The notes: generated by a model from the sequence alone, not told the origin. 64,000 nucleotides of DNA from Paracoccus aminovorans (GCF_900005615.1 NZ_LN832559.1:1-64000); one strand, 5' to 3'. Numbered from the stretch's first letter, positions 9,484 through 19,204 are shown. Translations and numbers: made by a program.

Positions 9484-10968
9484 ATGTCTGACAAGGATCT
9501 CGAGCCCCGACATCTCGAAACGCTGGACCGCGATCTCGGCCGTTTCGCCAATCTCGAAGCGGCTGCCGCTTATGTCTCGCGGCCGTTGGTGGCGCCCGGC
9601 ATCGCGCTGGTCTTCATCATCCTGGCCGGGCTGGCTGCGGGCATGCTGCTGGGGCAGAGCGGCGAGATGCTGGTCGTTGTCACCGCCGCCGTGTTCGGCG
9701 CCTATATGGCGCTGAACATCGGCGCCAACGACGTGGCAAACAACATGGGGCCGGCGGTTGGGGCGAACGCGCTCAGCATGGGCGGGGCCATCGTCATCGC
9801 GGTGATCTTCGAAAGCGCGGGCGCGTTGATCGCCGGCGCAGATGTGGTTTCGACCGTCGCCAAGGGCATCGTCGCGCCCGAGGCGCTGGACACGCCGGCC
9901 ACCTTCGTCTGGGCGATGATGGCGGCGCTGCTGGCCTCGGCCTTGTGGGTGAACCTCGCGACATGGATCGGCGCGCCGGTCTCGACCACGCATGCGGTGG
10001 TCGGCGGGGTCGTGGGCGCGGGCGTCGCCGGGGCGGGTCTCGGCGCTGTCAACTGGGAACAGATGCTGGCGATCGCGGCAAGCTGGGTCATCTCGCCGGT
10101 GATGGGCGGTTTCGTGGCAGCTGCGTTCCTGTGGCTCATCAAGAGCCGCATCGTCTACCGCGAGGACAAGATCGCGGCGGCGCGTGTCTGGGTGCCGATT
10201 CTCGTGGGCATCATGGCGGGGGCGTTCACGGCCTACCTGGCGATGAAGGGGCTGAAGCAACTGGTGGACATCTCGATGGGCGCGGCGCTTTTGCTCGGCC
10301 TGCTGGCGGGGTTCTGCTCATGGCTGCTGATGATCCCCGTCACCCGCCGCCAGTCCCGGGGACTGGAGAACCGCAACAAGTCGCTGAAAGTGCTGTTCGG
10401 CATCCCCCTGGTCGCGTCGGCCGCGCTGCTCAGCTTTGCCCACGGGGCGAACGACGTCGCCAATGCCGTCGGCCCGCTGGCGGCCATCGTGCAGACCGTG
10501 ACGACCGGAAACTTCAACGGCGATGTGGCCATCCCCTTGTGGGTCATGCTGATCGGCGCTTTCGGGATCTCCTTTGGGCTGAGCCTATTCGGCCCCAAGC
10601 TGATCCACATGGTCGGAAACGAGATCACCAAGCTCAATCCGATGCGCGCCTATTGCGTGGCGCTGTCGGCGGCGGTGACGGTCATCATCGCCAGCGCGCT
10701 GGGGCTGCCGGTCAGCTCGACCCATATCGCCATCGGCGCGATCTTCGGCGTAGGCTTCTTCCGCGAATGGGATGCCGAGCGGCGTCTCAACAAGGCCCGG
10801 GTGGCGGTGCCGGGGCCCGAGCCCATCCCGGCGGATGAGCGTCGTCGCCGCAAACTGGTCCGCAGGCTGCATGTGCTGACCATCGGGGCGGCATGGGTCG
10901 TCACCGTTCCCGCCGCGGCGCTTCTGTCGGCACTTCTGTTCCTGATCCTGCGGCAGCTTTCAATCTGA
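9484..10968 (+). CDS. pit: Inorganic phosphate transporter, PiT family
   Basis: A 494-residue integral membrane protein with about ten or more hydrophobic helices. The two PiT signature repeats are both present: GANDVANNMGPAVGANALS near residue 80 and HGANDVANAVGPLAAI near residue 320, arising from the internal duplication of the family. VSTTHAVVGGVVGAG and VSSTHIAIGAIFGVG are the paired helix-turn signatures. PiT proteins import neutral metal-phosphate with protons. The ATG at 9484 has an AAGGCGG ribosome site 3-9 nt upstream; the frame is open further upstream but without family similarity. The gene stands alone. Confidence 0.9.
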   Translation: MSDKDLEPRHLETLDRDLGRFANLEAAAAYVSRPLVAPGIALVFIILAGLAAGMLLGQSGEMLVVVTAAVFGAYMALNIGANDVANNMGPAVGANALSMGGAIVIAVIFESAGALIAGADVVSTVAKGIVAPEALDTPATFVWAMMAALLASALWVNLATWIGAPVSTTHAVVGGVVGAGVAGAGLGAVNWEQMLAIAASWVISPVMGGFVAAAFLWLIKSRIVYREDKIAAARVWVPILVGIMAGAFTAYLAMKGLKQLVDISMGAALLLGLLAGFCSWLLMIPVTRRQSRGLENRNKSLKVLFGIPLVASAALLSFAHGANDVANAVGPLAAIVQTVTTGNFNGDVAIPLWVMLIGAFGISFGLSLFGPKLIHMVGNEITKLNPMRAYCVALSAAVTVIIASALGLPVSSTHIAIGAIFGVGFFREWDAERRLNKARVAVPGPEPIPADERRRRKLVRRLHVLTIGAAWVVTVPAAALLSALLFLILRQLSI

Positions 10969-11134
10969 CTCGACCTTGACACATGCGTCGAAGCGGCCCG
11001 GGTCTTTGCTGATCTGGCTGGACAGGTACATGATGCGGGCCGGCCGGAACCAAGAGAGGCCGACGAGACGCCGGCCTTCACCTTTCGCAACACCCAGCAT
11101 TGGCGGGGGCGTCGATCCCGAGATCTGGGGCCGA

Positions 11135-12058
11135 CTATCTGAAGCGGGCCATCCAGTTCGCGAACAACGCGCCAGAGATGTTATGCCAGACACTGAAGAT
11201 TGCACTTGGCACCGCCGCTAGGGGGGAAAAATAGGCCGTGGCAAGCGCCGCCCCCAGGCCCGAGTTCTGCATGCCGACCTCGATGGCGATGGCCTTCCGC
11301 TTGGCCATACTCAGCCCGCCGGCGCGCGCGGCCAGATAGCCGATCAGGTAGCCCAGCCCGTTGTGCAGCACGACAACGGCAAAGATCAGCAGACCCGATT
11401 GCGCGATGGCACCTTTCGAGGCCCCGACCACAGCCGCCACGATAAGCACGATTCCGGTCACGCTGACCAAGGGCAAGGCTGGAACCGCCGCCCGGACAAA
11501 GCCCGGCAGCAGCTTTTGCGCGATGAAACCTAATCCCAGAGGCAGCAGCACCACCTTGACGATAGATAGGAACATGGCCCAGGCGTCCACCGGCAGGTAT
11601 TCGCTGGCCAGCATCAGCACCAGGAATGGCGTCACGATGGGGGCCAGCAGCGTGGTCACACTGGTGCAGGCGACCGACAGCGCCACGTCGCCCTTGGACA
11701 GATAGGTCATGACGTTGCTCGACGTGCCACCGGGGCAGCAGCCGACCAGGATCACCCCGGCCGCAACCTCGGCGGGCATCGGAATCAGTTTGGTCAGCAC
11801 CACGGCCAGCAGAGGCATGATAAGGAACTGCGCCAGCACGCCCAGCCCGACATCCAGCGGCCGCCGCACCACCTCCTGGAAATCCTTGCCCGAGATGGTC
11901 AACCCCATGCCGAACATGATGATGCCCAGGAGCGAGACGATCCAGGGCGTCAGCTGCTTGAACGTGTCGGGCATGACATAGCCAAGCACCGCGAAAAGGA
12001 TCACCCAGACCGCGAAGGTCTTGCCTACGAAATTGGATATGCTTTCCAGAAATCTCAT
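11135..12058 (-). CDS. Bile acid:sodium symporter (BASS) family permease
   Basis: A 307-residue protein with about nine to ten transmembrane helices. Family landmarks are [11 protein letters not shown], the sodium-site region [20 protein letters not shown], and [14 protein letters not shown] in the second inverted repeat. The BASS family moves organic anions with sodium; close relatives include PanS/YocS-type carriers, so the substrate cannot be told from sequence alone. It is a monocistronic gene between the PiT permease and the OxyR-like regulator, with 166 nt and 295 nt gaps on either side in which I see nothing. Confidence 0.85.
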   Translation of the reverse strand: MRFLESISNFVGKTFAVWVILFAVLGYVMPDTFKQLTPWIVSLLGIIMFGMGLTISGKDFQEVVRRPLDVGLGVLAQFLIMPLLAVVLTKLIPMPAEVAAGVILVGCCPGGTSSNVMTYLSKGDVALSVACTSVTTLLAPIVTPFLVLMLASEYLPVDAWAMFLSIVKVVLLPLGLGFIAQKLLPGFVRAAVPALPLVSVTGIVLIVAAVVGASKGAIAQSGLLIFAVVVLHNGLGYLIGYLAARAGGLSMAKRKAIAIEVGMQNSGLGAALATAYFSPLAAVPSAIFSVWHNISGALFANWMARFR

Positions 12059-12353
12059 TCATGTCTCCATCGGGCGGCCTGGCCCGGCCGCCGCTTTCGA
12101 AAGAACCGCGTTGGGAGAGCGCCATGCGAACCGGCAAAGCGGCATTGCGAGTCCTTATGACAGTTTGCAACTGTTTCCCAGAGTGCCAGGGGAAACGATC
12201 GCAAGCATCTGCCTGGGGGCGCAGTGGGCGATGATGGCGACACCACGTCGTCCGGTTGGGTCGATCGAATTCCATCGACTTCGTCCGCACATTGCTGCGC
12301 TCGGCTGTCCCGGCGCGGACGCCGGCATGCATCGACGCGGCGAAATGCCATCG

Positions 12354-13259
12354 CTAGTCCGGAAGACGGTCCAATGCATCGCGCATGACCCGTGCCAGCG
12401 CTGTGAACCTATCCGCCTGCAGCGTCGTCCGCCTCCAGGCAAGGATGATGCTCCGCATCGGCGCGTCGCGCGAAAGCGGGCGGGCAACGACCAGTTTCTC
12501 CCGCAACACCTCGGACCGGACGTAGAGAGCGGGCAACAGCGCGATACCCATCCCGCTTGCCACCATCTGCCGCAGGGTGTCGAGGGTGGTGCCCTCGTAG
12601 TCGCGTGCGAGTTCCGCTCCTGTCTGGCGGCAGAGTTCGGCGATCTGGTCATGCAGGCGATGCCAGGGTTCCATGGTCAGCACTGTCTCTCCCGACAGGT
12701 CGAGAGGGTCCAGGACCGGCTTTTCCGCCAGTCGGTGATCGGATGGCAAGACGACGAGCAGCCTCTCGTCGAGCAAGCGGCTGGTTTCGAAATCGGCTCG
12801 TTCCGGTTCCTCGGGCAAGACCAGCGCGTCATGCGTGCCATCGGACAGTTGATGGATCAGCCGCTCCGGGCGATCCTCGCGGACATAGATGCGCAGCCCG
12901 GGAAATTCCTTGCGCAGCGCGGGCATGGCGACCGACAGCAGATAGGCGCCAACCGTATGCACCACGCCGAGCTTCAACATGCCGCCAAAGAGCGCAGCCT
13001 CGCCCGCGCGGGCCGTTTCGCGGATGCCGTCCACTTCGCGCAAGACGCCACGCGCGCGCCGCGCGATCTCGGCCCCGGTCGCGGTCAGCAGGACGCGGGC
13101 TCGGTTGCGCTCGAACAGTGGGACGCCCAGGCGTGCCTCCAACTCGCGAATCTGCGCGCTCAGCGTGGGCTGGGTGACGTTCAGGCGTTCCGCGGCCCGG
13201 CTGAAGTTCAGCAGGTCGGCCAGGGCCACGAGGTAACGGAGCTGCTGGAGCGTGGGCAT
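12354..13259 (-). CDS. LysR-type regulator, OxyR-like but without the peroxidatic cysteine
   Basis: A 301-residue LysR-type regulator. The N-terminal winged helix reads LRYLVALADLLNFSRAAERL-NVTQPTLSAQIRELE. The effector domain aligns along its length with E. coli OxyR, including GITLLPAL-like GIALLPALYV and the region around both redox cysteines. OxyR has HCLRDQ...FCFE there; this protein has HRLHDQ...LCRQ, so Cys199 is replaced by arginine while the Cys208 equivalent remains. It therefore cannot form the classic disulfide and may sense something else. It is divergent from nhaA and shares its control region, which carries an inverted repeat. Confidence 0.85.
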   Translation of the reverse strand: MPTLQQLRYLVALADLLNFSRAAERLNVTQPTLSAQIRELEARLGVPLFERNRARVLLTATGAEIARRARGVLREVDGIRETARAGEAALFGGMLKLGVVHTVGAYLLSVAMPALRKEFPGLRIYVREDRPERLIHQLSDGTHDALVLPEEPERADFETSRLLDERLLVVLPSDHRLAEKPVLDPLDLSGETVLTMEPWHRLHDQIAELCRQTGAELARDYEGTTLDTLRQMVASGMGIALLPALYVRSEVLREKLVVARPLSRDAPMRSIILAWRRTTLQADRFTALARVMRDALDRLPD

Positions 13260-13264
13260 GACTT

Positions 13265-13285
13265 CTTATAGTTAAGCTCTATAAG
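13265..13285. promoter_or_regulatory. Likely LysR-type binding site between the OxyR-like gene and nhaA
   Basis: CTTATAG and CTATAAG form a perfect 7-bp inverted repeat with a 7-nt spacer, 5 bp from the regulator's start codon. It fits the T-N11-A pattern of LysR sites and would serve autoregulation and control of nhaA. Its position argues that nhaA starts downstream of it. Confidence 0.6.
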
Positions 13286-13358
13286 AGTGCAATATTATTT
13301 CGATTTCATTTATATCACGGGTTTTGCTATCTGCTGCCCTAGAACGGGAGGGTCGCCA

Positions 13359-14609
13359 TTGCATCGGATCTGGAATTTTGTCGCGGAATACTCGCTGTTG
13401 CTGGTGGGGGGTGCGGTGCTCGCGCTGGCATGGGCCAATCTGGCGCCCGAAAGCTACCATTCCTTGGTCCATCTGCCACTGTGGACCGATGCGCCGATCG
13501 GCGTGCTGGAGAGCCATGGCGACTCTGCCACGCGCGTCCTGACCCTGCATTTCCTCGTTAACGACCTGCTGATGGCCCTGTTCTTCGCCATGGCGGCGAA
13601 AGAGGTCTGGGAGGCGGTGATCCTGTCGGGCGGCTCGTTGCGAGGCAAGAAGGCGCTGACGCCGCTGATCGCCACGCTCGGCGGCATGGTCGGGCCGATC
13701 GCGGTCTATCTGGCCCTGGCGGCGACGCTGGGCGTCCTGGCCGAGACCGGCCGGGGCTGGGCCATCCCCACCGCCACCGATATCGCATTCTCCTACCTGG
13801 TCGGGCGCATCATCTTCGGTGCGCGCCACCCAGCCATCGGCTTCTTGCTGCTGCTGGCGATCGCAGACGATGCCGGCGGCCTCGCTATCCTTGCAATTTT
13901 CTACCCTTCGGGCGAGGTGGCCCCGCTGTGGCTGCTGCTGTCGGTTGCGGCGGCGGTAGCGGTCTGGCTGCTGGCAAGCTGGCTGCCGCGCCGGCTGGAC
14001 CGAGGCAGGCAGGACCGGCCCAACTCGACCTGGACCCGCCGCATTCTGGGGCCTTGGCCCTATGTGATCGCGGGCTGCGTCAGCTGGTATGCCTTCTACC
14101 GCGCCGGGCTGCATCCTGCACTGGGGCTTTTGCCGATCATCCCGGCCATCCCCCACGCCGAGCGTGATTTCGGCATCTTCGCCGAAGAAGAGCGTTATGC
14201 CCACGACCTTCTGAACACCATGGAGCACGCACTGAAGGTGCCGGTGCAGATCGTTCTGTGTGCCTTCGGCCTGGTCAATGCCGGGGTTGAATTCGGCGCC
14301 ATCTCTACGCCGACGGCGCTGGTGCTGCTGGGGCTGGTGATCGGCAAGCCGCTGGGGATCACGCTGTTCGGCTGGTTCGCGGCCAATGTGCTGCGCCTTG
14401 GCCTGCCCGATGGCATGGCGCTGCGTGACTTGCCGGTGGTGGGCTGCGTGGCGGCCATCGGCTTCACGGTGGCGCTGTTCGTCGCCTCGGTCGCCTTCCC
14501 GGCCGGGCCGGTGCAGGACGCGGCCAAGATGGGCGCGCTGTTCAGCTTGGGTAGCGCCGCGATAGCCATACTCGCGGGACGGATCGCCAAAGTTCGGCGG
14601 AGGGGATAG
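13359..14609 (+). CDS. nhaA: Na+/H+ antiporter NhaA
   Basis: About 416 residues with some twelve hydrophobic helices. The essential aspartates of NhaA are visible in PTATDIAFSYLVG and LAIADDAGGLAI, together with GLHPALG (commonly GVHPTIAG in the family) and the C-terminal GFTVALFVASVAF. It exports Na+ in exchange for H+ at the inner membrane. I prefer the TTG at 13359 because a GGGAGG ribosome site lies 7 nt upstream and the family N-terminus (FVAEYSLLLVGG) follows; a GTG at 13287 in frame would overlap the presumed operator region. Divergent from the OxyR-like regulator. Confidence 0.88.
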   Translation: MHRIWNFVAEYSLLLVGGAVLALAWANLAPESYHSLVHLPLWTDAPIGVLESHGDSATRVLTLHFLVNDLLMALFFAMAAKEVWEAVILSGGSLRGKKALTPLIATLGGMVGPIAVYLALAATLGVLAETGRGWAIPTATDIAFSYLVGRIIFGARHPAIGFLLLLAIADDAGGLAILAIFYPSGEVAPLWLLLSVAAAVAVWLLASWLPRRLDRGRQDRPNSTWTRRILGPWPYVIAGCVSWYAFYRAGLHPALGLLPIIPAIPHAERDFGIFAEEERYAHDLLNTMEHALKVPVQIVLCAFGLVNAGVEFGAISTPTALVLLGLVIGKPLGITLFGWFAANVLRLGLPDGMALRDLPVVGCVAAIGFTVALFVASVAFPAGPVQDAAKMGALFSLGSAAIAILAGRIAKVRRRG

Positions 14610-14849
14610 GATAGGGCAAGCCGTTGGCGATGGTTTAGTAGGCGGTCTGGCCATGCCGAGCTGTCTTAGCTTTTCTTATAGTCGAACCCGTAGAGATGGA
14701 GGAGAAAGCGTACTGCGGAGGTGTGCGCCTGAACAAGTAGGCCTCTTTCCTGCGCATTTCGGGCCACGCTTTCGATTTTTGGCGGAATTGAGTGCGCCGA
14801 GTGGGTCGTTGAGCGGCGTGCAATAGGGCTCTGACTCACCATTTGCTGC

Positions 14850-15240
14850 AGCGGTGGAGCCATCGTGCTGCGTCGAGAGGTGGAACTCCCAGGAGGTCGA
14901 CTTTGCAGGGCCGTACATCTGACGCTTGACGAACCTGAGCTTGGTGATGGCCGTTGAACGCGGCAGCGACAGAGCCACCCTGACCGTGATCTTCGCGAAG
15001 GTAGCGGGCAAACGATGCCAGGGACAATGCCTCGTCGAGCCTGGCGAGCAAGGCTCGAGCGATCACCGTCAAACGACCGCAACACTGCATCGAGAAACGC
15101 CCGGCCGGCGTTTTCCATCAGGTGCCAGCGATCAGCAGCCTACTCTATGTCATCGGCTTTGAGGATCGCGGGAACTGCCAATCATTTGCGTATCGAAGGA
15201 TATGCGGGTTTCTCCGGTCGTCCAGGACAGTGGAAACCGT
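14850..15240 (-). pseudogene. ISL3-family transposase remnant
   Basis: Broken pieces of an ISL3-type transposase lie in several frames: ADRWHLMENAGRAFLDAV, preceded by in-frame stops (about 15070-15240), and then LRFVKRQMYGPAK (about 14900-14960), which corresponds to the conserved LK-VKRQMYGRAK near the C-terminus. The middle DDE region is missing. No terminal repeats are recognisable. This scar fills most of the gap 14610-15295 between nhaA and the ureohydrolase; the rest of that gap shows nothing. Confidence 0.6.
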
Positions 15241-15295
15241 CGGCACGGAAGGGCGCGGGATCGACCGAGGGCATTGCACCCCGAGAGTTGGGCGA

Positions 15296-16276
15296 TCATC
15301 CCGCCTTTGTCTTCCCTCTCGCCTCGAAGACGAAGCCGAGGAAGTTCAGCAACACCTGCGCCGCCAGGATCGCGGTCGAGCCGGTCTGGTCATAGTCGGG
15401 CGCCACCTCGACCAGGTCGATCCCGACGACCTCGTGCCGCCTCGCCAGCGCCTGCAGCATCTCCAGCACCTCGTAATAGAGGAAACCACCATGCGAAGGC
15501 GTCCCGGTCCCGGGCGCGATCGAGGGGCAGAAGCCGTCGATGTCCAGCGTCACATAGACCCGGGCCCCCTCGGGGATGCGTTCGATCACCCCCTGCGGAC
15601 CCAGCGCCCGCATCTGCCGCACCGACAGGATGTCCGAACCCATGGCTCGGGCGGCGTCATAGCCGTCCTTCGCCGTCGAACTGACATTGCGGATGCCGAC
15701 CTGCGTCAGCCCGGTCACATAGGGCTTTTCCGCCGCCCGGCGCAGCGGGCTGCCGTGGCCGGTGCGCACGCCGTGGCGTTCGTCCACGAAATCCAGATGC
15801 GCGTCGATCTGCAGGATGTGGATATCGCCCCGGCCCTCGAAAGCCTCGATGCAGGGGATGTTGACCGAATGGTCGCCCCCGATCACCACCGGAAAGGCGC
15901 CGGCGTCCAGGATCGCCTGCACGCCCGTGCGGATATTGGCATGGCTTTTCGCGGTGTCGGTGTGGACGATGTCGGCGTCGCCGATATCGACGATGCGCAC
16001 GTCGCCGCCCAGATAGGTGCAGTCGTCCTCGTGGTCATAGGCGCCGGCATGGCCGAAGCTGAACAGGGTCGAGGCCTCGCGCACCGCGCGCGGCCCGAAG
16101 CGGGCGCCGGCGCGGAACTGGGTGCCGAAGTCGAAGGGCGCGCCCAGCACGGCGACATCGGCCTCGATCCGCGACCAGTCCGCGACATAGGGCCGCTTGC
16201 CGAAGGTCGAGATCCCGACGAAGGGCAGGTTCAGCCGGCCGGTCTCATAGCCGTGCGGGGAAGGAGTATCGGACAT
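15296..16276 (-). CDS. speB: Ureohydrolase of the agmatinase/guanidinobutyrase type
   Basis: A 326-residue member of the arginase/agmatinase superfamily that hydrolyses a guanidino group to urea with a dinuclear manganese centre. The metal-ligand motifs are all present in order: GGDHS (~143), DAHLDF (~165) and the aspartate pair in YVTLDIDGFCPS followed by IAPGTGTPSHGG (~245). The exact substrate (agmatine, guanidinobutyrate or guanidinopropionate) cannot be told. A TRAP transporter operon lies immediately upstream on the same strand (23-nt gap), suggesting that the substrate was imported by it, although that transporter is now broken. Confidence 0.85.
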   Translation of the reverse strand: MSDTPSPHGYETGRLNLPFVGISTFGKRPYVADWSRIEADVAVLGAPFDFGTQFRAGARFGPRAVREASTLFSFGHAGAYDHEDDCTYLGGDVRIVDIGDADIVHTDTAKSHANIRTGVQAILDAGAFPVVIGGDHSVNIPCIEAFEGRGDIHILQIDAHLDFVDERHGVRTGHGSPLRRAAEKPYVTGLTQVGIRNVSSTAKDGYDAARAMGSDILSVRQMRALGPQGVIERIPEGARVYVTLDIDGFCPSIAPGTGTPSHGGFLYYEVLEMLQALARRHEVVGIDLVEVAPDYDQTGSTAILAAQVLLNFLGFVFEARGKTKAG

Positions 16277-16298
16277 GGTTCAGGTTCCTTGGTAACGA

Positions 16299-17579
16299 TC
16301 AGCGGAAAGCGAGGTCGCGCAGCCCCAGCGCGATCCAGGGAAAGGCGCAAAGCAGCACGGCGACCAGCAGCAGGATGGCGAGGAAGGGCGGCACGCCGCG
16401 CACGACCTCGATGAAGGGCCGGCGAAACACGGCGACGGCGGTGAACAGGTTGCAGCCAAAGGGCGGGGTCGCGGCGCCGATCGCGACCTGAAGCGTGATC
16501 AGCACGCCGACCAGCACCGGGTCCAGCCCCGCCGCCGCCGCCAAAGGCGCGAAAATGGGGACGAGGATCAGCATGACCACCAGAGAGTCGACGAACATGC
16601 AGCCGATGAAGAAGGCGATGTTGATGACCAGCAGGGTCTTGATCGCCCCCGCGCCTTCGAGCCCAACCGCCGCCAGCAGGGTCTGCGGCACCTGCGCGTA
16701 GGAGATGGTCCAGGAAAACGCGCTGCCGGTGGCGATCAGGATGAACACCACCGAGGTCATTACCCCCGTCGACAGCGCCACGTCCCACAACTCGCGCAAT
16801 CCGATGGAACGGAAGACGACCAGTTCGAGGATCGCGGCGTAAAGCACGCAGATCGAGGCGGCCTCGGTCGGGCTGAAGATCCCGCCATAGATGCCGCCGA
16901 CCACCAGCACCGGAAAGCCCAGCGGCCAGAGCGCGCGGCGCATCGCGGTAAAGCGCTCGCCCCAGCTTGCGCGCGGCTCGACCGGAATGCCCTGCCGGCG
17001 GGCGACGATCCAGCACCAGACCGAGAACAGCAGGACGACCAGCAGGCCGGGCCCGATGCCGGCGATGAACAGTTCGGAAATCGAGGTGCCCGACAGCACG
17101 CCATAGACGATCATCCCGATCGAGGGCGGGATCAGATAGGCGAGGTCCGCCGCGTTCACGATCAACCCGATGGTGAAGTCGTCGCGATAGCCCGCGCGCA
17201 GCATCCGCGGCCGCATCGCGCCGCCGACCGCCACAACCGTCGCCTGGGTCGAACCGCAGACCGCGCCGAACAGCGCGCAGGCCGAGGTGACCGAGATCGC
17301 AAGCCCGCCCCGCAGATGGCCCATGAAGCGCATCACCAGATCGATCAGCCGGTCCGCCGAATGGCCGCGCGTGATGATGTCGGCCGCCAGGATGAACATC
17401 GGCACCGCGACCAGCGCCGAGGGCTTCACGCCTCCGATCATCTGCTGGACGATCTGCCCCATCCCCAGGTTTGGGAAATAGACCACGAAGGCCAGCACCG
17501 TTGCCGCCAGCAGCGGCATCATCATCGGATAGCCCGCGACCAGCAGCAGGCACATCACGCTCATCATCATCAGGGTCAT
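16299..17579 (-). CDS. dctM: TRAP transporter large permease, DctM family
   Basis: A 426-residue membrane protein with about twelve helices and the DctM landmarks GSTQATVVAVGG (~108), YLIPPSIGMIVYG (~150) and ATPPFGCNLFTA (~370). It is the substrate-translocating subunit of a TRAP carrier. Its ATG overlaps the TGA of the dctQ remnant, as in intact dctQM operons. The gene itself looks intact, but its partners are not, so it probably does not work alone. Confidence 0.9.
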   Translation of the reverse strand: MTLMMMSVMCLLLVAGYPMMMPLLAATVLAFVVYFPNLGMGQIVQQMIGGVKPSALVAVPMFILAADIITRGHSADRLIDLVMRFMGHLRGGLAISVTSACALFGAVCGSTQATVVAVGGAMRPRMLRAGYRDDFTIGLIVNAADLAYLIPPSIGMIVYGVLSGTSISELFIAGIGPGLLVVLLFSVWCWIVARRQGIPVEPRASWGERFTAMRRALWPLGFPVLVVGGIYGGIFSPTEAASICVLYAAILELVVFRSIGLRELWDVALSTGVMTSVVFILIATGSAFSWTISYAQVPQTLLAAVGLEGAGAIKTLLVINIAFFIGCMFVDSLVVMLILVPIFAPLAAAAGLDPVLVGVLITLQVAIGAATPPFGCNLFTAVAVFRRPFIEVVRGVPPFLAILLLVAVLLCAFPWIALGLRDLAFR

Positions 17580-18182
17580 GGCGCGGGCCTTCCGTCGGCA
17601 TGGGATGCGGACTGCTGGGCCTCCAGCAGGGCGGCAAGCTCGGGGTCCTCGTAATCGTCGGTCTCGGAGAACGAGATCCAGACGCCTTCGCGGCGGGTAG
17701 GGCGTGCGGATTTCCTTGCGCGTGGTTCAGACCTGCTCGCCCTCGCTGTAAAGCGCGCCCAGCTTCAGCCCCTTGGTCGCGAATGCCTCGGCCAGCGCGC
17801 CGTGGACCGTCGGGCTTTCGGCCAGAAAGCGGTTCACCTCGGCCATGTCCGAAGGCAGCAGGTAGGTCGAAAGGAACACCTGGCTTTCGGGCACGATGGT
17901 GCCCAGGTTCCCGACCGAAAGGTTCGAAAGCTGGATCACACCGTCCGCGGTCTGTTCGGCCACCTCGGTCGGCGTTCCCAGCGAACCCAGCGGATAGATC
18001 GTGACGGTGACCTCGCCCCCGGTGGCGGTTTCGATGCGCTTTTTGAAATCCTGCGCATAGCTGTCCATGATCGAGCCGGGGATTTCCTCGATCGCGAATT
18101 TCCATTCCTCGGCCAGGCCGGTGCCACCCGTCAGGGCGGCAAGGGCCGTGGCAAGCGCCAGCCGCGCGGCAAATCTGGTCAT
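17576..18182 (-). pseudogene. dctP-dctQ deletion chimera (TRAP binding protein and small permease remnants)
   Basis: The gene begins as a normal DctP binding protein: a signal peptide ending near GTGLAEEW, then ~145 residues including the GSLGTPTEVAEQTADG region. It meets TGA at 17727-17729 where the family has a tryptophan (EQV-W-TTRKEIRTP), and the same frame continues with TTRKEIRTP beyond the stop. At about 17700 it switches abruptly to the C-terminal tail of a DctQ small permease (GVWISFSETDDYEDPELAAL) that ends at the dctM start. The C-terminal half of dctP and nearly all of dctQ are therefore deleted, and a nonsense mutation is present as well. I place the start at the ATG with a GGGAAG ribosome site. 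Confidence 0.8.
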
Positions 18183-18252
18183 GTTCAACTTCCCTGTTTT
18201 CATGCCGCGATCTCGGCCGCCGCGGCTGAAGGGAACTATGATGCGCTGGAAT

Positions 18253-18268
18253 TTTCGATAAACCGAAA
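18253..18268. promoter_or_regulatory. Possible LysR box in the dctP/LysR divergent promoter
   Basis: TTTCG and CGAAA flank a 6-nt A/T-rich spacer 36 nt before the LysR start and about 70 nt before dctP. The whole intergenic region is strikingly A/T-rich compared with its surroundings, as expected for a divergent promoter. Confidence 0.4.
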
Positions 18269-18304
18269 TTATACGATCTTTACTTTCGATTGATTGAAGT
18301 AGCC

Positions 18305-19204
18305 ATGCGGATCAGCGACTATACCCTGCGCAACCTGCGCACCTTCTGCGCCATGGTCGAACATGGCGGCCCCAGCGGTGCGCAGGCTGTGCTGGGGGCC
18401 AGTCTTTCGGCGATCTCGATCCATCTTAAGGATCTGGAGCTTAGCCTGGGCTTCACGCTTTGCCAGCGCGGCCGGAGCGGCTTTGCTCTGACCGACAAGG
18501 GCGAGGCCGTCTATCGCGAGGCAAAGCGGATGCTGGGCGGTATCGAGCAATGCGAGGCCAACCTGGGCACGCTGCGCAAGGTGCGAACCGGCCATCTGCG
18601 CATCGGCATCGTGGACAGCGAGGCCGACAATCCCGACCTGCCCATCCATCGCGCCATCCGCCGCTTCTTCGGCCGCGAGCACGAAGTGCGGCTGACCCTG
18701 GAAATCGGCACAACGCAGGCGCTGAGCAAGGCGCTGCAGACCGGCGAGGTCCATGTCGCTATCGGCCCCTTTCCGAACCGTCAGCCCAACGTCGAATATA
18801 CCCCGGTCTACACCGAGGAACACGGGCTTTACTGCGGCCGCCTGCATCCGCTTTATGCCCGCGCAGAAGGCGCGGTGACGCTGGAAGAGCTTTCCCTTTG
18901 TCCGATCACTGCGCGTCCCTATCTGCAGCGTTCCGAACTCGCCGCCTTGCACGATCCGAATGTCGCTGCCTCGGTGTCGAATATGGAGGCGCAGGCGATC
19001 CTGATCCGGAGCGGCCGCTTCCTGGGTTTCCTGCCGCTGCATTTCGCCAATACCTGGGTCCGGCGCGGTGAAATGCGTCAGATTACGGGACTGGGGCTCG
19101 AATGGCTGTCCCAATTCCATATTGCGCTACGCGTCCAGCCGGAACCGCTGGAGATCGCGAGGCTCTTCGCCGCCGATCTGGCGGATGAACTCGCGCGCGC
19201 GTAA
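18305..19204 (+). CDS. LysR-type regulator of the TRAP/ureohydrolase cluster
   Basis: A 299-residue LysR-type protein with an N-terminal winged helix (residues ~5-65: LRNLRTFCAMVEHGGPSGAQ and LSAISIHLKDLE) and a periplasmic-binding-like effector domain. It is transcribed away from dctP-dctQ-dctM-speB, so it most likely controls that cluster in response to the imported compound. I chose the ATG at 18305 rather than a TTG five codons earlier. The gene looks intact although the operon it faces is not. Confidence 0.85.
   Translation: MRISDYTLRNLRTFCAMVEHGGPSGAQAVLGASLSAISIHLKDLELSLGFTLCQRGRSGFALTDKGEAVYREAKRMLGGIEQCEANLGTLRKVRTGHLRIGIVDSEADNPDLPIHRAIRRFFGREHEVRLTLEIGTTQALSKALQTGEVHVAIGPFPNRQPNVEYTPVYTEEHGLYCGRLHPLYARAEGAVTLEELSLCPITARPYLQRSELAALHDPNVAASVSNMEAQAILIRSGRFLGFLPLHFANTWVRRGEMRQITGLGLEWLSQFHIALRVQPEPLEIARLFAADLADELARA

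Noticed and set aside
13272..14654. A 460-codon minus-strand frame opposite nhaA
   Set aside because: Shadow of nhaA, Q/H/R-rich and without motifs.
16231..18105. A 624-codon minus-strand frame over the TRAP operon
   Set aside because: It is another frame of dctM and dctP; the real products are identified in their own frames.
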